Positions 34,149 through 42,796 of a stretch of 57,901 nt of DNA are shown in pieces; position 1 is the first letter of the stretch; each line of letters begins with the position of its first letter. The stretch spans positions 1 to 57,901 of the forward strand of contig JAFWJU010000068.1 of the NCBI GenBank assembly GCA_017511465.1, written 5' to 3'. Origin of the DNA: Eggerthellaceae bacterium. GTDB lineage: Bacteria; Actinomycetota; Coriobacteriia; Coriobacteriales; Eggerthellaceae. Position numbers and translations under genes: made by a program. The notes beneath the pieces were generated by a model. It was given only the letters and a program-made list of their open reading frames with translations, had not been told where the DNA came from and did no database searches.

Positions 34149-35264
34149 ATGAGCATGGATCAGCGCGTAGCCGAGCTTCGCGAGGAACGGCGGCGAAAGT
34201 ACTTCGTCCGTGGCGTCGCCTTCGCCATCGCGTCTGGCATCTGCTACGGCATGTACACGGGCACCCTCACCCTCGCAGAAACGCAGGGTGTATGGGGCGA
34301 ATGGTTCGCGGGAACCGAATGGGGCGCCGGTAACCCGGCGTTAAGCGCGTTCGTCATCACGTTCGTGCTCGCAGCGCTCGCAGCGGGCCTGAACGACATC
34401 TTCAGCGGCATCTGGTCGCTCGCCGTATGCGCCAAGAACCGCCAGCTCGGCGACTTCTGGAAGACGGTGAAAACCAGGCCGGGGCGCATCATGATACTGT
34501 GCGCCGTCATCGGCGGGCCGCTTGCCACCATCGCCTACATCATCGGCCTGAACTCGGCCACTGCAGCGGGCAACCCGGGCGTCATCGTGCCCATCGCCGC
34601 ACTCAACTGCGCCATCGGCGCCATTCTGGGGCGCGTGTTCTTCAAGCAAGAGCTTAATGCGCACAAGATCGTCGGCATCATCATCTGCTTGTGCACAGGA
34701 GCCCTCATCGGAGGCACGAGCTTTGCTGCGCTGGGTCCCGAGGCGCTCCTCGGTTGCGCCTTTGCGTTCATCGCGGCATTCGGGTGGGGCTTCGAGGGGT
34801 GCGTCGCCGGTTTCGGCACCATCCTCATCGACTACCGCATCGGCATCGCCATCCGTCAAGTGACGGCTGGCGTGCTGGAACTGCTCGTCATGTTTCCCCT
34901 GCTGGCGATTATCGGCGGCGAAGCGGCGTGCATTCCCGACCTTGCCGCAGCTGCACTGACGAGCCCTGCGCTGCTCATCTTCGTCTTGTCGGGCTTCTTC
35001 GCCATGCCCGCATACTCGTTCTGGTACAAGGGCAATTCGATGTGCGGTGCGGCCTTGGGCATGGCGTGCAACGGCATGTATGCCTTCTGGGGCCCGTTCT
35101 TCATCTGGTTGATCATGGGCGTGCTGAACATCGGCGGCATGGCGGCTGATTACCCGCCGCTGGCCCCCATCCAGTGGATTGGCGCGCTGATCATGGTTGT
35201 CGGCATCTTCTGCATCGCAGTCGACCCGGCAAGCCTGTTCCGCAAGAAAAATCAGGAGGCGTAA
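34149..35264 (+). CDS. LicB-like drug/metabolite-superfamily permease
   Basis: 371 aa with about ten membrane helices. The first is GVAFAIASGICYGMYTGTL; a repeat half is visible around CAVIGGPLATIAYIIGLNSA and PIAALNCAIGAILGRVFFKQ, typical of DMT/LicB proteins. LicB takes up choline. Here the neighbour upstream encodes LicC-LicA and the genes downstream, in probable operon, encode a small protein and an MttB-family methyltransferase, so the substrate may be choline or another quaternary amine. AAAGG lies six bases before ATG 34149; a second ATG at 34155 is possible. Confidence 0.87.
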   Translation: MSMDQRVAELREERRRKYFVRGVAFAIASGICYGMYTGTLTLAETQGVWGEWFAGTEWGAGNPALSAFVITFVLAALAAGLNDIFSGIWSLAVCAKNRQLGDFWKTVKTRPGRIMILCAVIGGPLATIAYIIGLNSATAAGNPGVIVPIAALNCAIGAILGRVFFKQELNAHKIVGIIICLCTGALIGGTSFAALGPEALLGCAFAFIAAFGWGFEGCVAGFGTILIDYRIGIAIRQVTAGVLELLVMFPLLAIIGGEAACIPDLAAAALTSPALLIFVLSGFFAMPAYSFWYKGNSMCGAALGMACNGMYAFWGPFFIWLIMGVLNIGGMAADYPPLAPIQWIGALIMVVGIFCIAVDPASLFRKKNQEA

Positions 35265-35265
35265 C

Positions 35266-35559
35266 ATGGCCAACGAACTCATGCCGCTGTACTACGCCAT
35301 CATGAAGCACTTCATGGACGGCAATGAGCACAGCGCCCAAGACGTCATCGACGCACTGGAACCCAATTACGGTGGATACAAGCTGTTGACGAACAAGGAC
35401 GTCGAGGAAGCCCTCGACACCGCCAAGGAAAACGGCCTCATCGACGAATCCAGCTGCGATTTGGACAATAGCGGCAACTTGCTCATCCGATACCAAATCA
35501 ACGATTTCGGCCGGGATATGATCGACCGTTACATCGGCAAGTACAACAACCCCGTGTAA
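35266..35559 (+). CDS. Small winged-helix-like protein of unknown function
   Basis: 97 aa. The helical N-terminus (LMPLYYAIMKHFMDG), the segment SAQDVIDALEP and the strand-like end LLIRYQINDFGRDMIDRYIG resemble small winged-helix proteins, but I cannot assign a family. It starts one base after the permease stop with AGGAGG upstream, and the MttB-like gene follows 51 bases later. It is therefore probably the middle gene of the permease-methyltransferase operon. It could be a regulator of, or accessory to, the methyltransferase. Confidence 0.75.
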   Translation: MANELMPLYYAIMKHFMDGNEHSAQDVIDALEPNYGGYKLLTNKDVEEALDTAKENGLIDESSCDLDNSGNLLIRYQINDFGRDMIDRYIGKYNNPV

Positions 35560-35610
35560 GGTGATTGCGCGAGGGAGATCAAGGTTTCAATCAAAAAGGA
35601 GAGATGCTAG

Positions 35611-37047
35611 ATGAACGTTGCAGGGCAACTTGACGTACTGACGCCCGACCAAATGCAGACAGTGCACGAGAAGGCGTGCGAGATTTTGGCCAACAAGGGC
35701 GTCGTATTCGAATCCGACGCCGCTATCGACATATTCAAGAAGCACGGTTTCAAGGTGAGCGACCACACCGTGTTCTTCGACGCGCACGAAATCGACCGCT
35801 ACGTCGCCCAAGCCCCATCGCAATTCAAGCTGGAAGCCCCCAACCACAAGCATGACGTCATGGTGGGCGGCGACCGCATCCTCATCCACCCCAACGGCGG
35901 CGAAGTGTTCATGCGCGACTACGATGGCACGCGCCGCAACGCCACGCGCGAAGACTTCGCCCAGCTTCAGATGCTGTACCAGGCGCTTCCCAACATCGAC
36001 ATCGGAGGCTACGAGCCCGTCTCGCTCAACGATGTGGACACGCGCATGCGCGGCATCGTCGGCATGTTCGAGTCGTTCAAGCACTGTGACAAACCGCTTT
36101 TGAGCCCCATGAGCCTGGAGACCATCCAGAAGAAGGAAGAGGTCATCCGCCTGTACAACATCGGGTTCGGCAGCGACGACTACACCGACAACCACTACGT
36201 CACCTGGCACATCGTGTGCCCCAACTCGCCTTTGATCTACTCTCAGTTCGCCTGCGACGGCATCCAGGTGTATGCCCAGGCCAATCAGCCGGTTGTCATC
36301 GTGTCGGCCCCCATGTCGGGCATCACCTCGCCGGTGTATCCGCTGGCAACCGTCATCCTGTCGCTGGCCGAGGAGCTTGCCGGCCTGGTGTTCGCGCAGC
36401 TCGTGCGCCCCGGCGTCCCCGTCGTCGTGTCGGCGTCGCTCACCTACGGGTACATGCGCTCGGCATCGTGGGAATGCGCTCATCCCGACACCATGCTGAT
36501 GCTGGCCGCCTCCACGCAGATGCAGCGCGAGTTCTACCATCTGCCGTCTCGTGCGCAGACGGGCGTCACGTCGTCTAAGTGCATCGACTACCAAGCTGGC
36601 ATGGAAACCATGCAGAGCTTCCTGTACACGGCACTGGCCGGCTGCGACGTGACCAGCCAAACGGCGGGATCGCTTGCGAACCTGATGACTTCTTCGCTCG
36701 AGAAGACCGTGCTCGACGACGAACTGATCGCCCGCGTGCGCTTGCTCGTCGGCGGTCTGACGTTCAACGAGGAGCACATGGGGCTCGACCAGATTTACGA
36801 AGAGGATTTCGGGGCGAATTTCCTCGCCCGTGACGAAACGCTCGACTATTGCCTCGAGGCATGGGAACCAACGGTCTCGGATTGGAAGAACACTGACGAC
36901 TGGGAGGCTCATGGCCAGATGGAATCGACCGAACGCGCCCACAAGATCGTCTTGAAGCTGCTTGACGAAGCGCCCGAAAGCCTGCTCGACGAGGAACAGG
37001 AACGCGACATGCTGGACTACCTGCGCTCCATCGAGGAGAACGCGTAA
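35611..37047 (+). CDS. MttB-superfamily corrinoid methyltransferase (non-pyrrolysine type)
   Basis: 478 aa, full length for MttB/MtgB. Family features: N-terminal EKACEILANKGVVFES, IDIGGYEPVSLNDVDTR, the barrel segment PMSGITSPVYPLATVILS, and the late GGLTFNEEHMGLDQIYEEDF. MttB of methanogens has an in-frame amber codon read as pyrrolysine; this gene is uninterrupted, so it belongs with MtgB, MtpB and MtcB, which demethylate glycine betaine, proline betaine or carnitine (family knowledge). These enzymes need a separate corrinoid protein. The only one nearby is fused to a LysR regulator, encoded convergently with just 19 bases between the stops. AAAGGAGAG precedes the ATG. Confidence 0.92.
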   Translation: MNVAGQLDVLTPDQMQTVHEKACEILANKGVVFESDAAIDIFKKHGFKVSDHTVFFDAHEIDRYVAQAPSQFKLEAPNHKHDVMVGGDRILIHPNGGEVFMRDYDGTRRNATREDFAQLQMLYQALPNIDIGGYEPVSLNDVDTRMRGIVGMFESFKHCDKPLLSPMSLETIQKKEEVIRLYNIGFGSDDYTDNHYVTWHIVCPNSPLIYSQFACDGIQVYAQANQPVVIVSAPMSGITSPVYPLATVILSLAEELAGLVFAQLVRPGVPVVVSASLTYGYMRSASWECAHPDTMLMLAASTQMQREFYHLPSRAQTGVTSSKCIDYQAGMETMQSFLYTALAGCDVTSQTAGSLANLMTSSLEKTVLDDELIARVRLLVGGLTFNEEHMGLDQIYEEDFGANFLARDETLDYCLEAWEPTVSDWKNTDDWEAHGQMESTERAHKIVLKLLDEAPESLLDEEQERDMLDYLRSIEENA

Positions 37048-37066
37048 AAGCAGCAGGCGATTTCCT

Positions 37067-38626
37067 TTATCCCAAGCTGAGGAACCCGTGTGCCGTGGCG
37101 GCGGCGTCTTCTGCGCTTTCCGTGAAAGCGTCGGCGCCAACGGCGGCTGCGAACGCTTGGTTCGCGGCTGCCCCGCCCACCATGACGAACAGCTGGTCGC
37201 GCAGTTTCGCTTCCTTGAGCGCATCGATGATGGCACGGGCCCTGTCGAGCAGCTCGATACGGTTAACGGAAATCATGACCAAGTTGCAATCGGGAGTCTC
37301 CCGCACATGATCGACGAAAGCCTGCGGCGGCACTTCGGTTCCCAAATCGGCAACCTTGATATCGCGGCTTTCCAGCATGATGCGCACGAGGTTCTTTCCG
37401 ATGTCGTGCGTGTCCCCCACAACAGTGCCAATTGCCGCGGAACCCAAAACGGGCTTTTCGTCTTCGATGGCGATACGCGGCTGTAGCGCCTCCATCGCGA
37501 GGTTGGCGGTCGCCACGGTCGCCATCATGTCCGCCATGTCGACACCACCTTCGCGATAAGCGCTGCTCATGGCGTTCATGCCTTCTAGAATTCCGCGATT
37601 CAGGAGGTGGTGCGCGGATATGCCAAGTTTAAGACCGTCCTCCACAAGGGCGACGATGCCCTGCTCGTTTCCGTGGCACACGGTTTCGCTAATCTCGTCG
37701 AGCGCCGCTACGATGCGGTCGGCAGCGGAATCGACCTGGCTTGATTCGTGCCCCGTAGTTTCGGGCATACTGTCCTGCAAAGCCGCGATGACAGGGGCAA
37801 GCCTGGCTTCTTGCGAGGGATGATATGCCAAACCGAGCGTGTCGTGCGGAGCATCCACAATGGGAACTTGGGTGACCAGGCGAGGCGAAGGCGGCAAGAA
37901 GCCGTCATCGTATACAGCCACGCCCTCATCGAGGAAAGCGACTACGATTGCGGGAGCGCCCGGAACAAGATCTTCGATATCGGCGCCCGCCGCTTCGAGC
38001 TCGTCGCGCATCAAATCCGCCGCCTTCGACGTCGTCCCACGCGTCCAAAGCCATACGGTCTCTTCGCGCAAGTCGACAACGCGCAGCGATTCGCGACTGG
38101 CAAGCACATGGTCGGTGGGAACGAACGCCGATTGGCCGACCTTCGTCAGCTCGGCAAACCGCAGCGTGTCGGAAGCTTCGGAAGGCATTGCGTCGGATGT
38201 CGACCAAAAATCGATGACGCCCTCATGGAGCAGCCTCGCGGGATCGGATGCGCCGAGGGGGATGAACGCGAATTCCACATCAGAACGGGCTGTGCTCAGG
38301 AAAAGCGACACGGCATCACGCGAGTTGCCGTTGATGCCCACGCGGACAGCCCCGGTGGCATCGGCCTTCGCCATGGCGCGGGCCAAGCGCACGGTTTCAT
38401 CGTACTCGGCAACGATACGCCTCACGGCATCGACGAGGAACGCGCCTTCGGGCGTCAAAGACGTGCCAGTGCGCGTGCGGTCGAACACCTTGAAGCCCAG
38501 CTCGTTTTCGATGACCTTTAGCTGATAGGTGAGCGCCGGCTGCGTGACATGCAGCTTTTTCGCGGTGGTCGTCATGGATTCGCACTCGGCGAGCACAAGC
38601 ATCATGCGCATCTGCGAAATGTCCAT
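37067..38626 (-). CDS. LysR-type regulator fused to a methyltransferase-type corrinoid-binding domain
   Basis: 519 aa in one uninterrupted frame. Residues 3-62 are a LysR helix-turn-helix (TTTAKKLHVTQPALTYQLKV, FDRTRTGTSLTPEGAFLV). Residues 92-290 match a LysR effector domain. Residues 303-385 are the helical cap of corrinoid proteins (GILEGMNAMSSAYREGGVDM). Residues 396-515 are the B12-binding Rossmann domain with VVGDTHDIGKNLV at 402-414 (H407 the lower cobalt ligand), Ser at MISVN and GG at VMVGGAAAN. Start 38626 has GGGGAGGTGA upstream. It is convergent with the MttB-like gene. It could accept methyl groups itself, sense cobamide methylation or supply, or both. I know of no described LysR protein with this domain. 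Confidence 0.93.
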   Translation of the reverse strand: MDISQMRMMLVLAECESMTTTAKKLHVTQPALTYQLKVIENELGFKVFDRTRTGTSLTPEGAFLVDAVRRIVAEYDETVRLARAMAKADATGAVRVGINGNSRDAVSLFLSTARSDVEFAFIPLGASDPARLLHEGVIDFWSTSDAMPSEASDTLRFAELTKVGQSAFVPTDHVLASRESLRVVDLREETVWLWTRGTTSKAADLMRDELEAAGADIEDLVPGAPAIVVAFLDEGVAVYDDGFLPPSPRLVTQVPIVDAPHDTLGLAYHPSQEARLAPVIAALQDSMPETTGHESSQVDSAADRIVAALDEISETVCHGNEQGIVALVEDGLKLGISAHHLLNRGILEGMNAMSSAYREGGVDMADMMATVATANLAMEALQPRIAIEDEKPVLGSAAIGTVVGDTHDIGKNLVRIMLESRDIKVADLGTEVPPQAFVDHVRETPDCNLVMISVNRIELLDRARAIIDALKEAKLRDQLFVMVGGAAANQAFAAAVGADAFTESAEDAAATAHGFLSLG

Positions 38627-38675
38627 GTCGTCACCTCCCCGGAGAACGGGGCATGTACCCACTGCCAGCAGTCAT

Positions 38676-38708
38676 GCGTGCCAGAGGGAACGGGAGTAAT
38701 TGGCACGC
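38676..38708. promoter_or_regulatory. Dyad upstream of the LysR-corrinoid gene
   Basis: GCGTGCCA and TGGCACGC lie in inverted orientation with a 17-base spacer, 50-80 bases before the gene start. The position suits LysR autoregulation. A TACAAT sequence stands just upstream on the minus strand. Confidence 0.45.
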
Positions 38709-38746
38709 TCGTTGAATTGTACAGCAAGGACCCTCGGGCTTGTTGC

Positions 38747-40348
38747 TTAGCCGAGCGGATGTGGACCAGCAGCCCTCACGCTCTCGGCCATGTCGGGATG
38801 GCGATTGACGACGTTCGTCTCGAACATGCGAGCCAGTTTATCAGCCGTCTCATCATATGCCTCGGGATCGGCCCACGTGCTCTTGGGGTCAAGCAGCTCT
38901 GAGGGCACGCCGGGGCATTCGGTGGGAACCTCGAGGTTGAAGCGCTCATCGTGCACGAATTCGCAATCGTCGACGATGCCGGTCTGGCACGCCTCGACCA
39001 TCTTGCGCGTATATGCTAGCTTCATACGCTCGCCCACGCCGTACGGACCGCCCGTCCAGCCGGTGTTGACCAAATACACGCGCGTGCCTCCGCGCTCGAT
39101 GCGCTCGCCAAGCATCTTGGCGTACACGCCAGCGTTCAGCGGCATGAACGGCTCGCCAAACAGCGACGAGAACGTAGGCTGGGGCTCTTTGATGCCGCGC
39201 TCGGTGCCGGCGACCTTCGAGGTGAAGCCCGTCACGAAATGATACATGGCGGCTTCGGTGCTCAGCTTCGAGACTGGGGGCAGCACACCGAAGGCATCTG
39301 CCGTCAAGAAGATGACGACATCGGGAATGCGCTTGGCGCGGCCGGAAAGGACCGCGTTGGGAATGTATTCCACCGGATAGGCCACGCGCCCGTTCTCGGT
39401 GATGGAAGCGTCGAAATAGTCTGCCACGCGCGTCTCGGAATCCACGACGACGTTCTCGCACACGGACCCGAACCGAATGGCGCCCACGATCTGCGGCTCG
39501 GTTTCGGGCGTGATGTTGATGGTCTTGGCGTAACAACCGCCCTCGATGTTGAACACGGCGTCGTCAGCCCAGCCATGCTCGTCGTCGCCGATGAGCATGC
39601 GCTCCTCGGCCGCCGATAGCGTGGTCTTGCCCGTGCCGGACAATCCGAAGAACACCGTCGTGCCATGACTGCGCGGGTTCATGTTGCACGAGCAGTGCAT
39701 GGGCAGCACGTTGTCCTCGACGGGCAAGAGATAGTTCATGGTCGAGAAAATCGACTTCCTTATCTCGCCGTTGTACTGGGTGCCGACAACGAGGATCATG
39801 CGTTCCTGGAAATTGATGACGACTGCGCATTCCGAATGCGTGCCATGAATGTTAGGGTCGAGCTTCAGCTTGGGAGCAGCCAGCACGACGAAGTCAGCAC
39901 GGCCGAATTCGGCCATCTCCTCGGCGGTTGGGCGCACAAGCATCTGACGGACGAACAGGGCCTGGCTGGCAAGCTCGCACACGGCAAGCACCTTGCGCGA
40001 AAAACGGCGATCGGCGCCTGCTATGCCGTGCACCATGAACACGCGGCGCTCCGAAAGATACGCCACAACCTCGGCGCGGATCTTGCTGTAGTACTCCTTC
40101 GAGATGGGCACGTTCACTTCGCTCCAAGCGATGTTGTCGTGCACGTCGGGGGTATCCACGATGAAGCGGTCCTTGGGGCTGCGGCCCGTATAAGAGCCCG
40201 TCTCGATCACGAGGCTGCCGGTGCTCGAAAGAATGCCCTCGTCGCGGGCAAGCGCCATCTCGACGAGCTTGGCGGGGCTTGCGTCGACGGTGCATTTTTC
40301 ATTGGTATGGGCTATGCCGTACTGGCGAAGTTCGGTATTAACTGACAT
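38747..40348 (-). CDS. pckA: Phosphoenolpyruvate carboxykinase (ATP)
   Basis: Interconverts oxaloacetate and PEP with ATP/ADP. 533 aa, normal length. Motifs: GSYTGRSPKDRFIVDT, the kinase-1a loop FFGLSGTGKTTLSA, kinase-2 region LIGDDEHGWADDAVFNIEGG, and the C-terminal NTGWTGGPYGVGERM. In an anaerobe it may run in the carboxylating, ATP-forming direction. It has its own promoter region (156 bases to the metal chaperone gene, divergent). The stop lies 120 bases before the LysR-corrinoid gene on the same strand. GAAAAGGAAG precedes the ATG. Confidence 0.97.
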   Translation of the reverse strand: MSVNTELRQYGIAHTNEKCTVDASPAKLVEMALARDEGILSSTGSLVIETGSYTGRSPKDRFIVDTPDVHDNIAWSEVNVPISKEYYSKIRAEVVAYLSERRVFMVHGIAGADRRFSRKVLAVCELASQALFVRQMLVRPTAEEMAEFGRADFVVLAAPKLKLDPNIHGTHSECAVVINFQERMILVVGTQYNGEIRKSIFSTMNYLLPVEDNVLPMHCSCNMNPRSHGTTVFFGLSGTGKTTLSAAEERMLIGDDEHGWADDAVFNIEGGCYAKTINITPETEPQIVGAIRFGSVCENVVVDSETRVADYFDASITENGRVAYPVEYIPNAVLSGRAKRIPDVVIFLTADAFGVLPPVSKLSTEAAMYHFVTGFTSKVAGTERGIKEPQPTFSSLFGEPFMPLNAGVYAKMLGERIERGGTRVYLVNTGWTGGPYGVGERMKLAYTRKMVEACQTGIVDDCEFVHDERFNLEVPTECPGVPSELLDPKSTWADPEAYDETADKLARMFETNVVNRHPDMAESVRAAGPHPLG

Positions 40349-40424
40349 GCTGCTTCCTTTTCGTTGTTTTCGGCAAGTGCCTATTTTCCCGCATTTCCGA
40401 GAGAACGCAAGGCAATTTCACTGC

Positions 40425-40453
40425 TTGACAACGCTATCGGCGGTGACTACTAT
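40425..40453 (+). promoter_or_regulatory. Sigma-70 promoter of the metal chaperone/P-ATPase genes
   Basis: TTGACA (40425-40430), a 17-base spacer and TACTAT (40448-40453) make a near-consensus promoter 50 bases before the chaperone start. Confidence 0.75.
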
Positions 40454-40462
40454 GATTTCAAC

Positions 40463-40490
40463 ATATGAACAAATGCTCAGATGTGCATAT
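40463..40490 (+). promoter_or_regulatory. Palindromic operator downstream of the -10 element
   Basis: ATATGAACA and TGTGCATAT are inverted with one mismatch and a 10-base spacer, between the -10 box and the ribosome site. This layout is typical of metal-responsive ArsR/SmtB-type repressors; no such repressor gene is in the window. Confidence 0.6.
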
Positions 40491-40504
40491 TTTGGAGGTT
40501 GCTC

Positions 40505-40723
40505 ATGCGAAAGGCATTCAAACTCGACGGCGACTTGTGCTCTAACTGCGCCGGCAAGATTCAGACGGCAGTCGAAAAGCTCGACGGCGTCAACAGTGCA
40601 TCGGTCAACGCCATGACGCTGAAGTTCACCCTCGATGCCGAAGACGGCAAGTTCGACGAGGCCCTGAAACAGTCGATAAAGCTGTTCGCCGACATCGAAC
40701 CCGACTGCGAGGTGCTGGCATAA
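40505..40723 (+). CDS. Heavy-metal-associated (HMA) domain protein, metal chaperone
   Basis: 72 aa, a single HMA ferredoxin-like fold. The metal loop is LDGDLCSNCAGKIQ (CxxC at residues 12-15), followed by VEKLDGVNSASVNAMTLKFT. Start 40505 follows TTTGGAGGTTGC. The P-type ATPase 61 bases downstream has no N-terminal HMA domain, so this protein probably supplies metal to it in trans. Expression is likely metal-controlled through the palindromic operator just upstream. Confidence 0.88.
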   Translation: MRKAFKLDGDLCSNCAGKIQTAVEKLDGVNSASVNAMTLKFTLDAEDGKFDEALKQSIKLFADIEPDCEVLA

Positions 40724-40784
40724 CGGCGCATCGAGCGGCAGGAAGGCCGCTCCAGCCTGCCCCCTGGATAACGGGCACAGTTAC

Positions 40785-42689
40785 ATGAACAAGAAGCAAA
40801 AGAAAAAGCTGCGGCGTATTCTCATCGCACTCGCGCTGTTCGTCGTTTTCGAGGCGCTCAGCATCACGGGCGTTTTCGACTTGCTCCCATATGGCATTTG
40901 GGTCGAGTTCGTCGCCTTCCTCATCCCCTACCTCATCGTCGGCCACGATGTGCTGGCACGTGCGTGGCATGGCATCACGCATAGGCAGCCGTTCGACGAG
41001 AACCTGCTCATGACCATTGCCACCATAGGCGCATTCGCGCTGGTGCTGTTCCCCGATGCCGAACCGCATATGGCCGAAGGCGCAGCCGTGATGCTGTTCT
41101 ATCAGGTGGGAGAGCTGTTCGAAAGCTATGCCGTTGGGAAGACGCGAAAATCCATCACCGACATGATGGACATCGCCCCCGAATACGCCAACGTCGTGCG
41201 CGACGGCGAGCTTGTTCAGGTCGATCCGGGCGAGATTGCCGTCGGCGAGGAAATCGTATGCAAGCCAGGTGAGCGCGTGCCACTTGACGGCATCGTCGTA
41301 TCGGGCCGTTCGCAACTTGACACCTCCGCACTCACCGGCGAGTCGGTTCCGCGCGTCGTAGAAGAGGGCGCGCACGTGACAAGCGGATGCGTGAACATGA
41401 CCGGCATGCTTGTCGTGCGGACAACCGCGGCGTTCGAGAACTCGACGGTGTCGCGCATCCTCGAACTGGTCGAGAACGCCAGCGAGAAAAAGGCGCGCAC
41501 CGAGAACTTCATCAGCCGGTTCGCACGCGTGTACACCCCCATCGTCGTGGGGCTCGCCGTGCTCATCGCCGTTGTAAGCCCGCTCTTGCTCGGCCACTCG
41601 GTCAGCAAGAGCATTGAAAGCGCGCTCATCTTCTTGGTGGTCAGCTGTCCATGTGCGCTCGTCATCAGCGTGCCCCTGTCGTTCTTCGGGGGCATCGGCG
41701 CCGCAAGCCGCACAGGCATACTCGTGAAGGGGTCGAGCTACCTCGAGACGCTCGCAGCCGTGGACACCATCGCGTTCGACAAAACCGGCACGCTCACAAG
41801 CGGCACGTTCGGCGTCGTCGCAGTACACGCACGCGAAGGCATCGACAAGGAGCTGCTGCTTTCGTACGCCGCACATGCCGAAGCGTATTCCGACCACCCC
41901 ATCGCGATGTCGGTCGTCAGCAGCTATGCGGGAACGATAGACCGCGACAAGATCGATGGGGTTGAAGAGCACAGCGGCCAGGGAGTTTCGGCGCTCGTTA
42001 ACGCGCATCGCGTGCTCATCGGCAACGACACGCTCATGCAGGGCGCAGGCGTCGACGTCCCCAACTGCCACCTCATCGGCACCATCCTCCATGTTGCGCT
42101 CGACGGCGACTATCTGGGCCATATCGTCATCGCCGACATGATGAAAGACGATGCCGTGCAGGCAATACAGGCGCTGCACGAGGCTGGCGTCAAACACTGC
42201 GTCATGCTTACCGGCGACCGCGAGGAGGTCGCGCAAGCCGTCGCACGCGAGCTCGGCATCGACGAGTACCGCGCCCAGCTCATGCCCCAAGACAAGGTGC
42301 GGCAGGTGGAATCGCTGCTCGAATCGCACGAAGGCCGCGGCAAGGTTGCGTTCGTCGGAGACGGCATCAACGACGCACCCGTGCTCATGCGCGCCGATGT
42401 CGGCATCGCCATGGGCGGCATGGGATCGGACGCCGCCATCGAAGCCGCCGACATCGTGCTCATGGACGACAAGCCCTCGCAAATCGCCTGCGCCATCCGC
42501 ATCGCGCGCAAGACGCTGCGCATCGTGAAGCAAAACATCGTGTTCGCGTTAGCCGTGAAGATCGTCATCATGATCTTGGCCCTGCCCATGATCGGCATCT
42601 CGACCATGTGGCTCGCCGTGTTCGGCGATGTGGGCGTATCCGTGCTCGCCATCCTGAACGCCATGCGCTGCCTGCGTGTGCAGAAATAG
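40785..42689 (+). CDS. P1B-type ATPase, Zn/Cd/Pb-exporting type (CPC motif)
   Basis: 634 aa. No N-terminal HMA domain. Membrane metal site SCPCAL (C288-P-C290), phosphorylation site FDKTGTLTSGTF with D332, the TGES loop (ALTGESVPR), HP motif SDHPIA, and hinge VGDGINDAPVL. CPC-type pumps with this helix pattern export zinc, cadmium or lead, less often cobalt. It is second in a two-gene operon with the HMA chaperone. A small hairpin (42711-42726) follows the stop. Cobalt is an interesting alternative given the cobamide genes nearby, but the sequence does not show it. Confidence 0.92.
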   Translation: MNKKQKKKLRRILIALALFVVFEALSITGVFDLLPYGIWVEFVAFLIPYLIVGHDVLARAWHGITHRQPFDENLLMTIATIGAFALVLFPDAEPHMAEGAAVMLFYQVGELFESYAVGKTRKSITDMMDIAPEYANVVRDGELVQVDPGEIAVGEEIVCKPGERVPLDGIVVSGRSQLDTSALTGESVPRVVEEGAHVTSGCVNMTGMLVVRTTAAFENSTVSRILELVENASEKKARTENFISRFARVYTPIVVGLAVLIAVVSPLLLGHSVSKSIESALIFLVVSCPCALVISVPLSFFGGIGAASRTGILVKGSSYLETLAAVDTIAFDKTGTLTSGTFGVVAVHAREGIDKELLLSYAAHAEAYSDHPIAMSVVSSYAGTIDRDKIDGVEEHSGQGVSALVNAHRVLIGNDTLMQGAGVDVPNCHLIGTILHVALDGDYLGHIVIADMMKDDAVQAIQALHEAGVKHCVMLTGDREEVAQAVARELGIDEYRAQLMPQDKVRQVESLLESHEGRGKVAFVGDGINDAPVLMRADVGIAMGGMGSDAAIEAADIVLMDDKPSQIACAIRIARKTLRIVKQNIVFALAVKIVIMILALPMIGISTMWLAVFGDVGVSVLAILNAMRCLRVQK

Positions 42690-42710
42690 CGAGACTACCA
42701 ATTCGGGAAA

Positions 42711-42726
42711 GCCGCAATGGTGCGGC
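42711..42726 (+). terminator. Possible weak terminator after the P-type ATPase
   Basis: GCCGCA and TGCGGC pair around an ATGG loop 21 bases after the stop; there is no clear T run. Confidence 0.4.
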
Positions 42727-42730
42727 CGGT

Positions 42731-42780
42731 TCTGCAGGCACAAACTTGACCCATGCATAGGTTTAGCCGAAGCCAAGCGA
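42731..42780. repeat. Dispersed 50-bp repeat, copy A
   Basis: This 50-base block starting TCTGCAGGCACAA and ending GTTTAGCCGAAGCCAAGCGA matches 56018-56067 at 44 of 50 positions, in the same orientation. A third, partial copy (first 14 bases and a few more) lies at 55929-55948. It occupies non-coding DNA in all cases. Confidence 0.8.
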
Positions 42781-42796
42781 GCACCCTACCACTGCT

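Noticed and set aside
35611-37047. Pyrrolysine-containing trimethylamine methyltransferase
   Set aside because: No in-frame amber codon is present in the gene, so the pyrrolysine type is excluded; the non-pyrrolysine MtgB-like group fits.
35587-37236. 549-codon open frame on the minus strand
   Set aside because: Opposite the MttB-like gene, which has family motifs and a good ribosome site.
40626-42533. 635-codon open frame on the minus strand
   Set aside because: Shadow of the CPC-type P-ATPase, His-rich low-quality sequence without motifs.
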